A DNA stretch of 64,000 bases from an uncultured Pseudodesulfovibrio sp. (GCF_963677845.1 NZ_OY782498.1:754001-818000); one strand, 5' to 3'. Counted from the stretch's first letter, positions 25,947-35,005 are shown. The notes: generated from the sequence alone by a model not told the origin. Made by a program: numbers and translations.

Positions 25947-26901
25947 TGCCACTTCCCAGCTTCCAAAGCTTTTCCCATGCAGGGGCGTTCGCGAGGTCCG
26001 TCATTTCTGCAACTGCCCGTTTGAGCTGTTCAGTGTCCTTGATTTGGACAGTCAATTCAGCTCCTCCGGTTTCGAAATTATTGGGTTGAACCATACGCCA
26101 GCGGGTTCCGGTTGTAATTTCTCCGGCAGCGGCTGTGAATCGTTCTTGAAGTTTGGTCAGCTCAGGATAGCGGGCCAGTCGGGCCGCATTGGTAAGGCGT
26201 GCAATGGAGTCCTTAGGAGAAAGTCCCTGCGAAAGGATCTTGACTATGCCTGCGGTGTGCATGACTTCCTGTACGGATTGATCGTTCATCTTGGCGGTTT
26301 CGAAAAGCCAGTTCAGGATGTTGACGGCATTGGAGCGAGACCATGAAAACCCGGTGAACAGCGGCTCTATGGCCTGACGATCTTCATCGGTCATACGAGA
26401 AAGAGGCGTGGCTGAAGCTAGAGGAATATTGCCTTTTTTGAGCAGGTTGCGCCATGTTTGATCCATAGAGAGCCAGCCTGTCAGGAGCTTGGCGTCTTTG
26501 GATTTTGGCTTTAAGCCAAGACGGGGCAGAATGTTCGACTTAAGTGTTTTTTCGTCCATGAGTGGGGCGAAAAATTCAAGAGCCTTGAGGCGCATCCCGT
26601 CGTCCATGGGGCGTTGCAGGTTGTCGGTTAGATAGAGCAACCCCTTATCAACCTCATTCATGTCTTCAACTATCCGGGCAAGAACCGGGCGACCAAGGTT
26701 GTGAAGAACGCTCAGGCGTGCGTTTCCTGCGACAAGATTCAGACCGTTTTTTGATTCATGAACCAGCACCGGAGCGGATTGGCCAAATTCTTCGATAGAG
26801 TCTGTCAGTAATTGGTCCGGGTTGTCGGCCCAGAACAGATGTGCGCCTGAATTGTTTATGCTGTCGGCATGGGCTGTGAATATTTCGTTGGATATATGCA
26901 A
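25939..26901 (-). CDS. ParB/sulfiredoxin-fold N-terminal domain protein
   Basis: A 320-aa protein. Residues about 25-110 follow the ParB/Srx N-terminal plan: NPDQLLTDSIEEFGQSAPVLV, NLVAGNARLSVLHNLG (a variant of the G-ERR phosphate box) and ARIVEDMNEVDKGLLYLTDNLQR. The remaining 200 residues are helical and unlike the ParB DNA-binding/dimerisation domains; I do not recognise them. The start is TTG 26901, chosen because AGGAG sits six bases upstream. It is followed by an overlapping radical SAM SPL-like gene, so the two probably work together; a DNA-related role is inferred. It is not beside parA or another partition partner. Confidence 0.65.
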   Translation of the reverse strand: MHISNEIFTAHADSINNSGAHLFWADNPDQLLTDSIEEFGQSAPVLVHESKNGLNLVAGNARLSVLHNLGRPVLARIVEDMNEVDKGLLYLTDNLQRPMDDGMRLKALEFFAPLMDEKTLKSNILPRLGLKPKSKDAKLLTGWLSMDQTWRNLLKKGNIPLASATPLSRMTDEDRQAIEPLFTGFSWSRSNAVNILNWLFETAKMNDQSVQEVMHTAGIVKILSQGLSPKDSIARLTNAARLARYPELTKLQERFTAAAGEITTGTRWRMVQPNNFETGGAELTVQIKDTEQLKRAVAEMTDLANAPAWEKLWKLGSGND

Positions 26902-27040
26902 AATCCACTCCTGAAAGTTTCTGTCTAAAATGAGGTAACTGGTTGCAATTACGTTTGATCTGTGTTGAAATCACAAGCGTCTATCAAAAATATTCAACAA
27001 TTATTGATGGATATGTCGTTGATGCTCATAGCGTAGTAAC

Positions 27041-27070
27041 TTGACAAGCTCGTGTTGGTCTTCCTATAGG
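27041..27070 (+). promoter_or_regulatory. Sigma-70 promoter for the EF-G-like gene
   Basis: A perfect TTGACA (27041-27046), then 17-18 bases and CTATAG/TATAGG (27064-27070), about 100 bases before the start at 27167. A CGGGAGCC/GGCTTCCG hairpin (around 27107-27125) lies in the leader. Confidence 0.6.
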
Positions 27071-27166
27071 ACTAAACCTGTGAAAAACCAAGTGCTGTGA
27101 TTCTCACGGGAGCCAAAGGCTTCCGAGACAATAGGGATAACCTGAAAAAAGTACGTGGAGTGAAGT

Positions 27167-29227
27167 ATGCCTGATTTGAAAACTCAAAGAACTTATGCAC
27201 TCGTCGGTCATGGCGGTAGCGGGAAAACTTCCGTCGCCGAGATGTTGCTTTTCAATGCCGGAGTTGTAAACCGCCTCGGCAAGGTCGAAGACGGAAATAC
27301 CGTTCTCGATTACGAACCCGAGGAAATCAAGCGTCGAGGTTCTGTGCAGCCTGGTTTCGCCAGCTATAAGTGGAAAAAGAACGATCATTTTCTCATCGAC
27401 ACTCCCGGTGATTCCAACTTCGCAGGTGATCTTTCCTACAGCCTGACCGCTGCTGATGGTGTGGTCATGGTTATTGACGCCGTTGATGGCGTGAAACCGC
27501 TGACTCGCAAAATTTGGGCTCAGGTTCAGGAGAAGGGGCTGCCTTCCATGATCGTCATTAATAAGATGGATCGTGATCGGGCCGAATTCGATACGGCATT
27601 CAACGGTATTTCCGAAGCTCTTGGTGCTCGTCCTGCATTGTTGTACTATCCCATTGGCTCCAAAGAAGATTTTAAGGGCGTAGTGGACATGATGTCCGGC
27701 AAGGCCCTGATGTTTGGCGCAGATGGCGCAATCAATGAAGGTGATATCCCCGGTGATATCGCTGACGAAGTCGAAATGTTGCGTGAAACCATGATTGAGA
27801 ACATCGCAGAAAGCGATGAAGATCTCATGGAAAAATATTTTGAAGACGGAGAATTGTCTCCCGAAGATATCACCAAGGGGTTACAGGGCGGCGTTGCTTC
27901 TGGCGAACTCGTCCCCGTGGTTGTTTCCGCTGCTTTGAATTGTCAGGGTGGTCAGATGATTCTGGATACAGTACAAAGTCTGTTGCCCGGTCCTTTGACT
28001 CATCCCGTTTGGGAAGGCGAAGAAGACGAACGAGCCAGTTCTCCGGATGAACCGCTTGCTTGTTTCGTATTCAAGACACAGGCTGATCCTTTTGCTGGCC
28101 AGCTTACTGTAGTTCGCGTTTTGTCCGGTGAACTTAAGTCTGATTCCCATTTGCTCAACGCCTCCAATGGTGAAAAAGAGCGTGTGGGGCAGTTGTTAGT
28201 CATGAACGGCAAGGAACAGGCTCAGGTAAAGAATCCCATGGGTCCCGGTTCTATTGCTGTACTGGCAAAGCTCAAGAATACGCATACTGGTGACACCTTG
28301 GTTGAAAAAGATGAGTTCAAGCTGATCAAGCCTGAAATCGCCCCGCAACTGATCACCTTCGCTTTGGCTCCGGCCGAGAAGGGTGACGAAGATAAGGTTT
28401 ACTCTGCGGTTGCCAAGCTGCTTGAAGAAGATATCACCCTGACTTTGGCTCGTGACGAAGAGTCCGGCGACATCCTGTTGTCAGGCATGGGACAGAATCA
28501 TATTGAAATCTCGGTTGAGAAAGCCAGACGTCGTTACAAAGCTGATATCGTACTGAAAACACCCAAGGTTCCGTACCGTGAAACTTTCAAGACCGGTGCC
28601 AAGGAAGTGCAGGGTCGTCATAAGAAACAGTCCGGTGGTCGTGGCCAGTTTGGTGACTGCTGGATCAATGTGACTCCCAAGGTTTCTGGCGCGGGGTATG
28701 AGTTTGAAGACAAGATTGTCGGTGGTTCCATCCCCCGTCAGTTTATTCCTGCTGTTGACAAGGGCGTTCAGGAAGTTGCCGCACGTGGAGTTTTGGCTGG
28801 TTACCCGGTCATTGATTTCCAGGTGACGTTGTATGACGGCAGTTACCATAACGTTGACTCCTCGGAGATGGCATTTAAGGTGGCTGGTTCCATTGCTTTC
28901 AAAAAGGCCTGCGAAAAGGCCAAGATGGCCTTGTTGGAACCGGTCATGCTTGTGACCGTGGCCGTACCTGATTCATTTATGGGTGACGTTATTGGCGACC
29001 TTTCCTCTCGTCGAGGCAAGGTGCTGGGGTCTGATTCTCAGGCAGGCCTGACTGAGGTTAAAGCACATGTGCCTATGGCTGAAATGCTCAAGTACGCCCC
29101 GGACTTGAATTCCATGACCGGTGGACAGGGTACCTTCTTCATGGAATTTGCTTCCTATGAAGAATGCCCGCCTCAGGAAACCGAGAAGGTCATTGCCGCC
29201 AATAAGAAGGCGGACGACGCAGATTAG
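27167..29227 (+). CDS. EF-G-like translational GTPase (EF-G2 type)
   Basis: A 686-aa five-domain GTPase. G1 is GHGGSGKTS (14-22), G3 is DTPGDSNF (78-85), G4 NKMD. In canonical EF-G these are AHIDAGKTT and DTPGHVDF, with the catalytic His in the latter; here that position is Asp82, a feature of the EF-G-like paralogues. Domain IV keeps the KKQSGGRGQFGD and GSIPRQFIPAVDKGVQEV signatures, and domain V ends KYAPDLNSMTGGQGTFFMEF. It may act in translocation under special conditions or in ribosome recycling; the main fusA is presumably in an rpsL-rpsG operon elsewhere. It is followed by a terminator. Confidence 0.88.
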   Translation: MPDLKTQRTYALVGHGGSGKTSVAEMLLFNAGVVNRLGKVEDGNTVLDYEPEEIKRRGSVQPGFASYKWKKNDHFLIDTPGDSNFAGDLSYSLTAADGVVMVIDAVDGVKPLTRKIWAQVQEKGLPSMIVINKMDRDRAEFDTAFNGISEALGARPALLYYPIGSKEDFKGVVDMMSGKALMFGADGAINEGDIPGDIADEVEMLRETMIENIAESDEDLMEKYFEDGELSPEDITKGLQGGVASGELVPVVVSAALNCQGGQMILDTVQSLLPGPLTHPVWEGEEDERASSPDEPLACFVFKTQADPFAGQLTVVRVLSGELKSDSHLLNASNGEKERVGQLLVMNGKEQAQVKNPMGPGSIAVLAKLKNTHTGDTLVEKDEFKLIKPEIAPQLITFALAPAEKGDEDKVYSAVAKLLEEDITLTLARDEESGDILLSGMGQNHIEISVEKARRRYKADIVLKTPKVPYRETFKTGAKEVQGRHKKQSGGRGQFGDCWINVTPKVSGAGYEFEDKIVGGSIPRQFIPAVDKGVQEVAARGVLAGYPVIDFQVTLYDGSYHNVDSSEMAFKVAGSIAFKKACEKAKMALLEPVMLVTVAVPDSFMGDVIGDLSSRRGKVLGSDSQAGLTEVKAHVPMAEMLKYAPDLNSMTGGQGTFFMEFASYEECPPQETEKVIAANKKADDAD

Positions 29228-29250
29228 GTTTCAACCAAATGATAATGAAT

Positions 29251-29283
29251 GGGCGGTGGGGGAACCTGCCGCCCTTTTCTTTC
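29251..29283 (+). terminator. Intrinsic terminator after the EF-G-like gene
   Basis: GGGCGG and CCGCCC arms (29251-29256, 29269-29274) followed by TTTTCTTTC. Confidence 0.75.
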
Positions 29284-29341
29284 ACTTGTTTGATGGGGCG
29301 AATTGGTTTACTCACTTGTGAGTTAAACAATAAGGAAAGCC

Positions 29342-30064
29342 ATGTTTCGACGTATATTTTTTGTTCTCAATCTGTGGATTGTAACTGTCTATTATAGCTG
29401 GAAGTCAATGAAAGTTGATGCTGTGAATGCTCCTCCTGAGGAGTTGGATCGGTGGGGGTTGGCCTGGGGGCGTGCCGCTGTCAATCTGTCCGGTATCAAG
29501 ATTGAAGCTGATATGGGTGAAGTAGACCCAACAGGTCATTACGTTTTCATCTGTAATCATCAATCAAATCTCGATATCCCAGTGTTGTTTGATGTCCTCA
29601 AAGGCAATCGTATTCGTTTTGTTGCCAAGAAAAGCCTTTTTGAAATTCCCATTTATGGTAAGGCATTGGCTCATGCCGGACACATCTGCGTTGATCGCGA
29701 AAATCGTCGTGCAGCCATGAAGTCCTTGAACGAGGCCGTGGAGACAGCCAAAAATGGCGTTTCTCCGGTAATATTTCCGGAAGGGACACGGAACCTGCAT
29801 CTTGAAGAGCTTATGGAATTCAAGATTGGCGGCATGATTATCGCTCTTAAATCCGGTTTGCCCGTGGTGCCTATTGTCATGACCAATACAGGGCTTGTCA
29901 TGGGTAAAGGGCAAATGGTTATTGACAATCGGCCTGTGGTTCGGGTGAAGGCTCTGCCTGTCATCGACCCGTCTGAATACACCATCAAGGATCGTGAAAA
30001 GTTCAAGGACGATCTGCGCGCGAAGATGAGCGCGGCATACAAGGAACTGTTGGCGCAAGGATAG
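29342..30064 (+). CDS. plsC: 1-acyl-sn-glycerol-3-phosphate acyltransferase
   Basis: A 240-aa membrane-associated acyltransferase making phosphatidic acid from lysophosphatidic acid. The catalytic HX4D is His73-Asp78 (NHQSNLD) and the substrate-binding FPEGTRN is near residue 149; GLPVVPIVMTNTG is typical. The N-terminus is a membrane anchor. An imperfect palindrome (GTTTA-CTCAC-TT-GTGAG-TTAAAC, about 29306-29328) lies in the upstream gap, a possible operator. rnj follows 3 bases after its stop. Confidence 0.92.
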   Translation: MFRRIFFVLNLWIVTVYYSWKSMKVDAVNAPPEELDRWGLAWGRAAVNLSGIKIEADMGEVDPTGHYVFICNHQSNLDIPVLFDVLKGNRIRFVAKKSLFEIPIYGKALAHAGHICVDRENRRAAMKSLNEAVETAKNGVSPVIFPEGTRNLHLEELMEFKIGGMIIALKSGLPVVPIVMTNTGLVMGKGQMVIDNRPVVRVKALPVIDPSEYTIKDREKFKDDLRAKMSAAYKELLAQG

Positions 30065-30067
30065 ATT

Positions 30068-31744
30068 ATGGGAGACGTACCGACTACCACACCTGCACCC
30101 GCTCTGAGTTTATATCCTCTTGGGGGGCTTGGTGAAATTGGCATGAACTGCATGCTATATAGGACGCAATCATCCATGGTTATGGTAGATTGTGGCCTTA
30201 TGTTTCCCGAAGATTATCATTTTGGCGTAGACGTGGTTATTCCTTGTTTCGACTACGTGCTCAAGAATAAACGTATTTTGCATGGTATCGTGTTGACTCA
30301 TGGCCATGAGGATCACATCGGCGCACTGCCGTGGTTGCTTCAGAACGTGGACGTGCCTGTTTACGGTTCCGAATTTACTCTTGGTCTGGTCGAGAATAAA
30401 CTCAAGGAACATGATCTGGATCGTTGGGCGGACCTGCGACCTGTCAGACCTTATGATCGTGTTTTGTTGGGTGATTTTCGATTCAATTTTATTCCGGTCT
30501 GTCATTCCATCATTGAAGGATTCGGGTTGGGTATTGAGACTCCAGTCGGGCGGGTTGTCCATACCGGTGATTTCAAGATCGACCGGAATCCTTTAGGTGG
30601 GCATGCGACAGACTTGGCGGCATTCCGTAAGTTCTCCGAAGATGGCGTTCTTCTTATGTTGTCAGACTCCACCAACGTGGAGACCGAAGGATTTGCCCTG
30701 ACAGAGCGTGAGATTAAGGTTTCGTTGCGCGAAATTTTTTCCAAGGCCAAAGGGCGCATTCTTGTTTCGCTTTTTTCCAGCCATATTCAACGAATGCAGG
30801 AAGTTTTTGATCTGGCAGACGCAGAGGGCCGCAAGGTGGCTGTCTCTGGCAAGTCATTGCATCGTAATATCGAATTGGCGCGAGATCTGGGATATCTGAA
30901 GGTCCCTAAACGGACGCTTATAGATTTGGATCGTCTTGATGAGTACGGCGATTCTGAACTTGTATTGCTCGTTACCGGGTCGCAGGGGGAACCGCTGGCC
31001 GCACTTTCCCGTATGGCCATGGGGGAACATCGTCAGTTGTCTGTGAAGCCTGATGATCTTGTGGTTCTTTCTTCTCGATTTATCCCGGGCAATGTCAAGG
31101 CGATCAATCGGGTTATCAATAATTTGTACCGACTTGGAGCCGAGGTCCTGTATGAGAAGATGCACGGTATCCATGCATCGGGCCATGCGCATGCCGGTGA
31201 GTTGACCCTTATGCTGGAGACTGTACGGCCTGAATACTTTATCCCTGTGCATGGCGAATATCGTCATTTGGTCAAACATCGTCGGTTGGCCGTGGAATGT
31301 GGCGTGACGGATGAGAAGTCCATGGTCGTGGAAAACGGCCAGCCTTTGACGTTCTTTGAAGATGGTTCAATGGTATTTGAACCTCGGATATCAGCTGAGA
31401 AAATTTTAGTGGACGGCAAGGGCGTTGGCGACGTGGGGCAGAGTGTACTCAAGGAGCGTCAACTTCTGGCCGGAGAAGGCATGGTTATTGTGGTGATGGT
31501 GGTGGATGAAGCCACCGGTGAAATTTCCATGGGGCCGGATATTATGAGTAAGGGGTTTGTGTTCGAGCAACAGTATATGCACCTTCTTGAGGACGCCAAG
31601 TGTATCATTTTTGATGTGCATGAAAATATTGCTCCGGGGGATACAGCCAAGCTCAAGGAACGTATCCGTTCCGCCCTGCGTCGTTTCTTCAGAAAGGTTC
31701 TGGGTCGTGATCCAGTCGTGGTGCCGTTGGTCATTTCCATATAG
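30068..31744 (+). CDS. rnj: Ribonuclease J
   Basis: A 558-aa metallo-beta-lactamase/beta-CASP nuclease with 5'-3' exo- and endonuclease activity on mRNA. The zinc motif HxHxDH is at His78-His83 (THGHEDHIGALPW); further ligands in GRVVHTGDFK. The beta-CASP parts include LLMLSDSTNVETEG, LVTGSQGEPLAALSRM and the HASGHAHAGELTLM loop, then the PEYFIPVHGEYRH segment. The C-terminal domain is present. It is co-transcribed with plsC. Many deltaproteobacteria have both RNase J and PNPase; pnp is at 55028. Confidence 0.95.
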   Translation: MGDVPTTTPAPALSLYPLGGLGEIGMNCMLYRTQSSMVMVDCGLMFPEDYHFGVDVVIPCFDYVLKNKRILHGIVLTHGHEDHIGALPWLLQNVDVPVYGSEFTLGLVENKLKEHDLDRWADLRPVRPYDRVLLGDFRFNFIPVCHSIIEGFGLGIETPVGRVVHTGDFKIDRNPLGGHATDLAAFRKFSEDGVLLMLSDSTNVETEGFALTEREIKVSLREIFSKAKGRILVSLFSSHIQRMQEVFDLADAEGRKVAVSGKSLHRNIELARDLGYLKVPKRTLIDLDRLDEYGDSELVLLVTGSQGEPLAALSRMAMGEHRQLSVKPDDLVVLSSRFIPGNVKAINRVINNLYRLGAEVLYEKMHGIHASGHAHAGELTLMLETVRPEYFIPVHGEYRHLVKHRRLAVECGVTDEKSMVVENGQPLTFFEDGSMVFEPRISAEKILVDGKGVGDVGQSVLKERQLLAGEGMVIVVMVVDEATGEISMGPDIMSKGFVFEQQYMHLLEDAKCIIFDVHENIAPGDTAKLKERIRSALRRFFRKVLGRDPVVVPLVISI

Positions 31745-31822
31745 GTGTCTGGACTTTAAGCCTATGTTGCGCTAGTTATTCCGACACGATGAGAAAAATC
31801 TTTTTTTGTGAGGATAAATGAG

Positions 31823-32293
31823 ATGAAGAAAATCATGTGTGCATTGATGGTGGTAACCATGACGTTCATGCTGGCTGCGTGTGGAGCGCAGAAGAATGAT
31901 CTCGATGCCGGGTATGCCCTTATCAAGAAAGGCGATTGCGCTGGTGCCGAGATGTATCTGGATTCGACCATAGCCGCCCCGGATCACCTTATGGATTTGG
32001 CGTATGCCTATTTCCTCAAGGGGCAGTGCGCGGAAAAAGTCGGTGATGCTGCAACAGCATATGAAAATTTTTATGCATCAAAGGTCGTGACCTGTTATGC
32101 TGTGAGTGAAGAAATTCATGTTAATTTGAATACATACGGACGTAGTGAGTTTTGCGAACGAATCATTCCGGCCCGATTGGCAAAGCTGGAACCGGAAGTT
32201 GGGGATAAAGCCAAGATCGAAGCCATTGTGGACAAGGTGGACGGGATCTTGACGACTCGCTATCTACAACGATTTCAGAAACGACTTAATTAG
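31823..32293 (+). CDS. Small lipoprotein with TPR-like helices
   Basis: A 156-aa protein starting at ATG 31823, with GAGG eight bases before. The signal peptide carries the lipobox LAAC (Cys20). The mature part shows paired helices (AGYALIKKGDCAGAEMYLDS, LMDLAYAYFLKGQCAEKVGDAATAYENFY) in TPR fashion, with two or three more Cys residues. The longer GTG-initiated frame from 31808 is less likely. The function is unknown; probably a periplasmic scaffold. Confidence 0.7.
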   Translation: MKKIMCALMVVTMTFMLAACGAQKNDLDAGYALIKKGDCAGAEMYLDSTIAAPDHLMDLAYAYFLKGQCAEKVGDAATAYENFYASKVVTCYAVSEEIHVNLNTYGRSEFCERIIPARLAKLEPEVGDKAKIEAIVDKVDGILTTRYLQRFQKRLN

Positions 32294-32301
32294 CTATCAT
32301 G

Positions 32302-32333
32302 AACGCCTCGGACTTTCCGGGGCGTTTTTCTTT
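32302..32333 (+). terminator. Intrinsic terminator after the small lipoprotein
   Basis: AACGCC-tCGG and CCG-gGGCGTT arms close a hairpin followed by TTTTTCTTT. Confidence 0.75.
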
Positions 32334-32359
32334 GTGAACGGTGAACACAGGGAGTGACT

Positions 32360-32827
32360 ATGCCATTGAAGGATTACACCGAAATTGTTGAACGGCTTCA
32401 GCAGACATTGGGCAAGGGGTTTACGGAAGAACCGTGGATGCTGAATATGCCGGGCAAGTCCATTGCCTGTAAAATCGATCAACATTATTACCTCGCAGTC
32501 ATGCCCGCTTTTCTTGAAACCTTGGGCCGACAGGGTGGCATGTTCCCGGACCAGGTCCTTGAAGCGCTCGTCAAAACCGGAAATCTTGTCACCAAAGCCC
32601 CAGACCGCAATCCGCTTTTGCCTTTAACTGTGTCTTGGGGTGGTAGAGGCGTTACCATCAAAGGGGCATTCGTTGACGCAGATTTTATCGATCGTGCTGT
32701 CAAAACCTACGGTGGTTATTCCTCCATCCTGACCGTTTCCGATCTTAAAATAAGTGAAGAAGACAAACCGCGCATTGAGGAATTTTTCACTGACAAAACA
32801 CCACCACAAGCCCTTGCCTATTATTAA
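32360..32827 (+). CDS. Conserved-looking hypothetical protein
   Basis: A 155-aa cytosolic protein. ATG 32360 has GGGAG five bases upstream; a GTG six bases earlier is less likely. Residues look like a compact alpha/beta fold (YTEIVERLQQTLGKGFTEEPWML, PLTVSWGGRGVTIKGAFVD); no catalytic motif is recognised. It sits between two terminators as a single-gene unit. Confidence 0.6.
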   Translation: MPLKDYTEIVERLQQTLGKGFTEEPWMLNMPGKSIACKIDQHYYLAVMPAFLETLGRQGGMFPDQVLEALVKTGNLVTKAPDRNPLLPLTVSWGGRGVTIKGAFVDADFIDRAVKTYGGYSSILTVSDLKISEEDKPRIEEFFTDKTPPQALAYY

Positions 32828-32851
32828 CGACATTTTGAACGCTACCTTCGA

Positions 32852-32913
32852 TTCAAAAAACGAAAAACTCTCCAACATCACAGCGTGCGTTGGGGAGTTT
32901 TTCGTTTTTTTGA
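32852..32913. terminator. Long bidirectional terminator
   Basis: AACGAAAAACTCTCCAAC pairs with GTTGGGGAGTTTTTCGTT around an internal loop of 13 bases, with A tracts on the left and T tracts on the right. It lies between the convergent 32360 (+) and 32974 (-) genes and should end both. Confidence 0.8.
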
Positions 32914-32973
32914 TTCCTATGGAATTCAGGGCCAGAACAAAGCCTTGGTCTTCCCGAAAAGGGCTCGCGAGGT

Positions 32974-34290
32974 TTATACGTCGCTGAACTGTTTCTCCAA
33001 CATGATAGCTAAAATGGTTTTGTCGGTTTGGATCATGCCGTCCACGGCCAATGTGCCTACGTTGCGCATGGTGTCCTCGGGCGATTGGCCTATGATGCCG
33101 TCCGTGTGGTGCACGTTGACACCTTGGAGTGAGAATAATGCGGCTTGGACAGCGGTGCCAGCGGCCGTGGCGAGTTTGAGTGCACACCCGGTTTTGGCTC
33201 CGTCACAGATGATGCCTGCTAAGTCTTCAAGGAGATTTTTGATAGCCCCGGCAATATGCTTAGCGTCTCCGCCGAGAAGGAAGGTGATGCCAGCGGTCGC
33301 TCCGGCTCCTGCGGCTACTGAACAGCCGCAGATGGCGGACAATCGGCCAGTATGTGCTTTGACGTAGGCCGTGACGATATGAGACAGGGCTATGGCTTCC
33401 AGTACTGATTTGGTCTCGATATCGTCTACATAATCCTTAATGGCCCAGATGGGCAGGATGGCAGTCAGGCCGTGGTTGCCGGACCCGGCAGAACTCATGG
33501 CGGGCAAGGGAGCACCGGACATGCGGGCGTCAGCAGCCCCGGAAGCGAGAATTCGTGCAGCCAGCATCATGTCTTTTTTGATGAGTCCCTGACGCACAAG
33601 ACGTTCCAGAGTTTTGCCTACACCGAGACCAAGACCATACTTGAGGCCTTGTTCGGCTAGACGCATGTTGACGTCCACGCCTTCCTGAAGAAAAGTGAAA
33701 TCGTCATCATCCAGCTGATCGGTCAAAGCAATGAGGTCATTGAGAGACAGACCCTTGAGCCATTTTTCCATGGCGGCCACGGGCGATGGAGTGCCTTCGG
33801 GACGAACTTCGATGAGTGGGCTTTCAACAGGATTGCCATTGAGGGTTAACAACGTGATATTGTCGTGCAATCCTTCAATGACGGATTCGGCAACGTCGCT
33901 GCCGGATATCGCTTTGGTGCGAATAAGTAACCCCTGCTGATCTTTGAGCAGGGTGACGGTTACCTTGTTGTCGGCAATGGCTTTTTTTGCACCGGCCACG
34001 AATTCGTCGTTGATCGGTTGCAGCACTTCCAAACGCAAAGCAGGGTCGCCGCCGACAGCACCGAGAGCCGCTGCCATATCCAGGCCGGAAAGACCTTTGG
34101 CTCCCGGGATTAAAACGGCCAGACCGTTTTTATATACATTGGGGTCCACGGCGATTTCGAGGGAATCAAAATCCTTGGACGGAAGCAGGGACATAGCAGA
34201 GGCCGCGCCAAGAGCAATGGCGACCGGCTCGGTACAGCCAAGGGCTGGCGCGACTTGAATGCTGAGAACGTCTTTAACCGTGAATTTCAT
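32974..34290 (-). CDS. L-cysteine desulfidase family protein (CyuA/UPF0597)
   Basis: A 438-aa protein matching the [4Fe-4S] L-cysteine desulfidase/serine ammonia-lyase family. Cluster-type cysteines: APALGCTEPVAIALG (Cys19), SAICGCSVAAGAGATAGI, and IICDGAKTGCALKLATA; the GSGNHGLTAILP stretch is the family hallmark. The family breaks cysteine to pyruvate, sulfide and ammonia, or acts on serine. In a sulfur-metabolising anaerobe it could release sulfide from cysteine. It is 6 bases downstream of the 34296 gene, thus in one operon. Confidence 0.85.
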   Translation of the reverse strand: MKFTVKDVLSIQVAPALGCTEPVAIALGAASAMSLLPSKDFDSLEIAVDPNVYKNGLAVLIPGAKGLSGLDMAAALGAVGGDPALRLEVLQPINDEFVAGAKKAIADNKVTVTLLKDQQGLLIRTKAISGSDVAESVIEGLHDNITLLTLNGNPVESPLIEVRPEGTPSPVAAMEKWLKGLSLNDLIALTDQLDDDDFTFLQEGVDVNMRLAEQGLKYGLGLGVGKTLERLVRQGLIKKDMMLAARILASGAADARMSGAPLPAMSSAGSGNHGLTAILPIWAIKDYVDDIETKSVLEAIALSHIVTAYVKAHTGRLSAICGCSVAAGAGATAGITFLLGGDAKHIAGAIKNLLEDLAGIICDGAKTGCALKLATAAGTAVQAALFSLQGVNVHHTDGIIGQSPEDTMRNVGTLAVDGMIQTDKTILAIMLEKQFSDV

Positions 34291-34295
34291 GACTT

Positions 34296-34817
34296 CTACT
34301 TTTTTACAGTGCTTTTGGGACAGGTGTCGCTCATGTAGCAGACTTCACATCCACCTGCATATGGGTATGGAGTGAGGACAGCATATTTGCGATTGACCGT
34401 GCCTTCATCATTCCAGGTCAGACCAAGTTCCTTGAATGCGCCGAGAACGCCTTCGCCCGGACGGGGCAACGGGGCACATTTGCCGGTCTGTAATTCGGGG
34501 ATGAATCCTTGAGCGGAACTCATGACCATGGTGATAGCCAGTGCATGAAAGAGCAGGCCGTGAGTGGGGGAGTCCTGCCAGATTCCTTCGATGTTATCTT
34601 CCACAGCTTCGTCGAGAAAGATGAGAATGAATTTGCCTTCCCCTTCGGAGTTGGACAATTCGTACGCTTTGAGGCTTTCTGCGGCCCATTTGTCCCAGAA
34701 GGTTTCGAAGTCTTCAAGAATGTCACCTTCGATGCGGGTTTCTCCAGCCACTTCCATGAAATACATCATGTCGAATTCCGGCTGTGGGGTCAGGGGCGTT
34801 ATGTCGAATTTGGGCAT
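34296..34817 (-). CDS. Hypothetical protein with C-terminal Cys motif
   Basis: A 173-aa cytosolic protein. It starts at ATG 34817 with AGGAGA upstream. The central part (DFETFWDKWAAESLKAYEL, GLLFHALAITMVMSSAQGFIPEL) is helical. The C-terminus has CEVCYMSDTCP, a CxxC-x5-C cluster that could bind metal or act in redox. It precedes the cysteine desulfidase-like gene by 6 bases, so a role linked to cysteine, sulfide or metal is possible but not shown. Confidence 0.6.
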   Translation of the reverse strand: MPKFDITPLTPQPEFDMMYFMEVAGETRIEGDILEDFETFWDKWAAESLKAYELSNSEGEGKFILIFLDEAVEDNIEGIWQDSPTHGLLFHALAITMVMSSAQGFIPELQTGKCAPLPRPGEGVLGAFKELGLTWNDEGTVNRKYAVLTPYPYAGGCEVCYMSDTCPKSTVKK

Positions 34818-34904
34818 GTATCTTTCTCCTGAAAGTGTGTCATTGTTGCGAGGAGGCTCTGATTACCTCTTTTCTTGATTCCTCTCAAGTTTTACGACTA
34901 TGCG

Positions 34905-34934
34905 TTGCACTTGGGAGGCAAGTCAGGTTATATA
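34905..34934 (+). promoter_or_regulatory. Sigma-70 promoter for the ClC gene
   Basis: TTGCAC (34905-34910), a 17-18-base spacer and TTATAT/TATATA (34928-34934). The leader to ATG 35006 is about 65 nt. Confidence 0.5.
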
Positions 34935-35005
34935 TCAATCAACTTGAAGTATATACGGCGCATGCTTTGTCAACACCTCATGATAACGCGAACACTGGAG
35001 ACTTA

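Noticed and set aside
34784-35005. N-terminal extension of the ClC protein from GTG 34784
   Set aside because: It overlaps the divergent 34296 gene, lacks a ribosome binding site and is not ClC-like; ATG 35006 has GGAG at the right distance.
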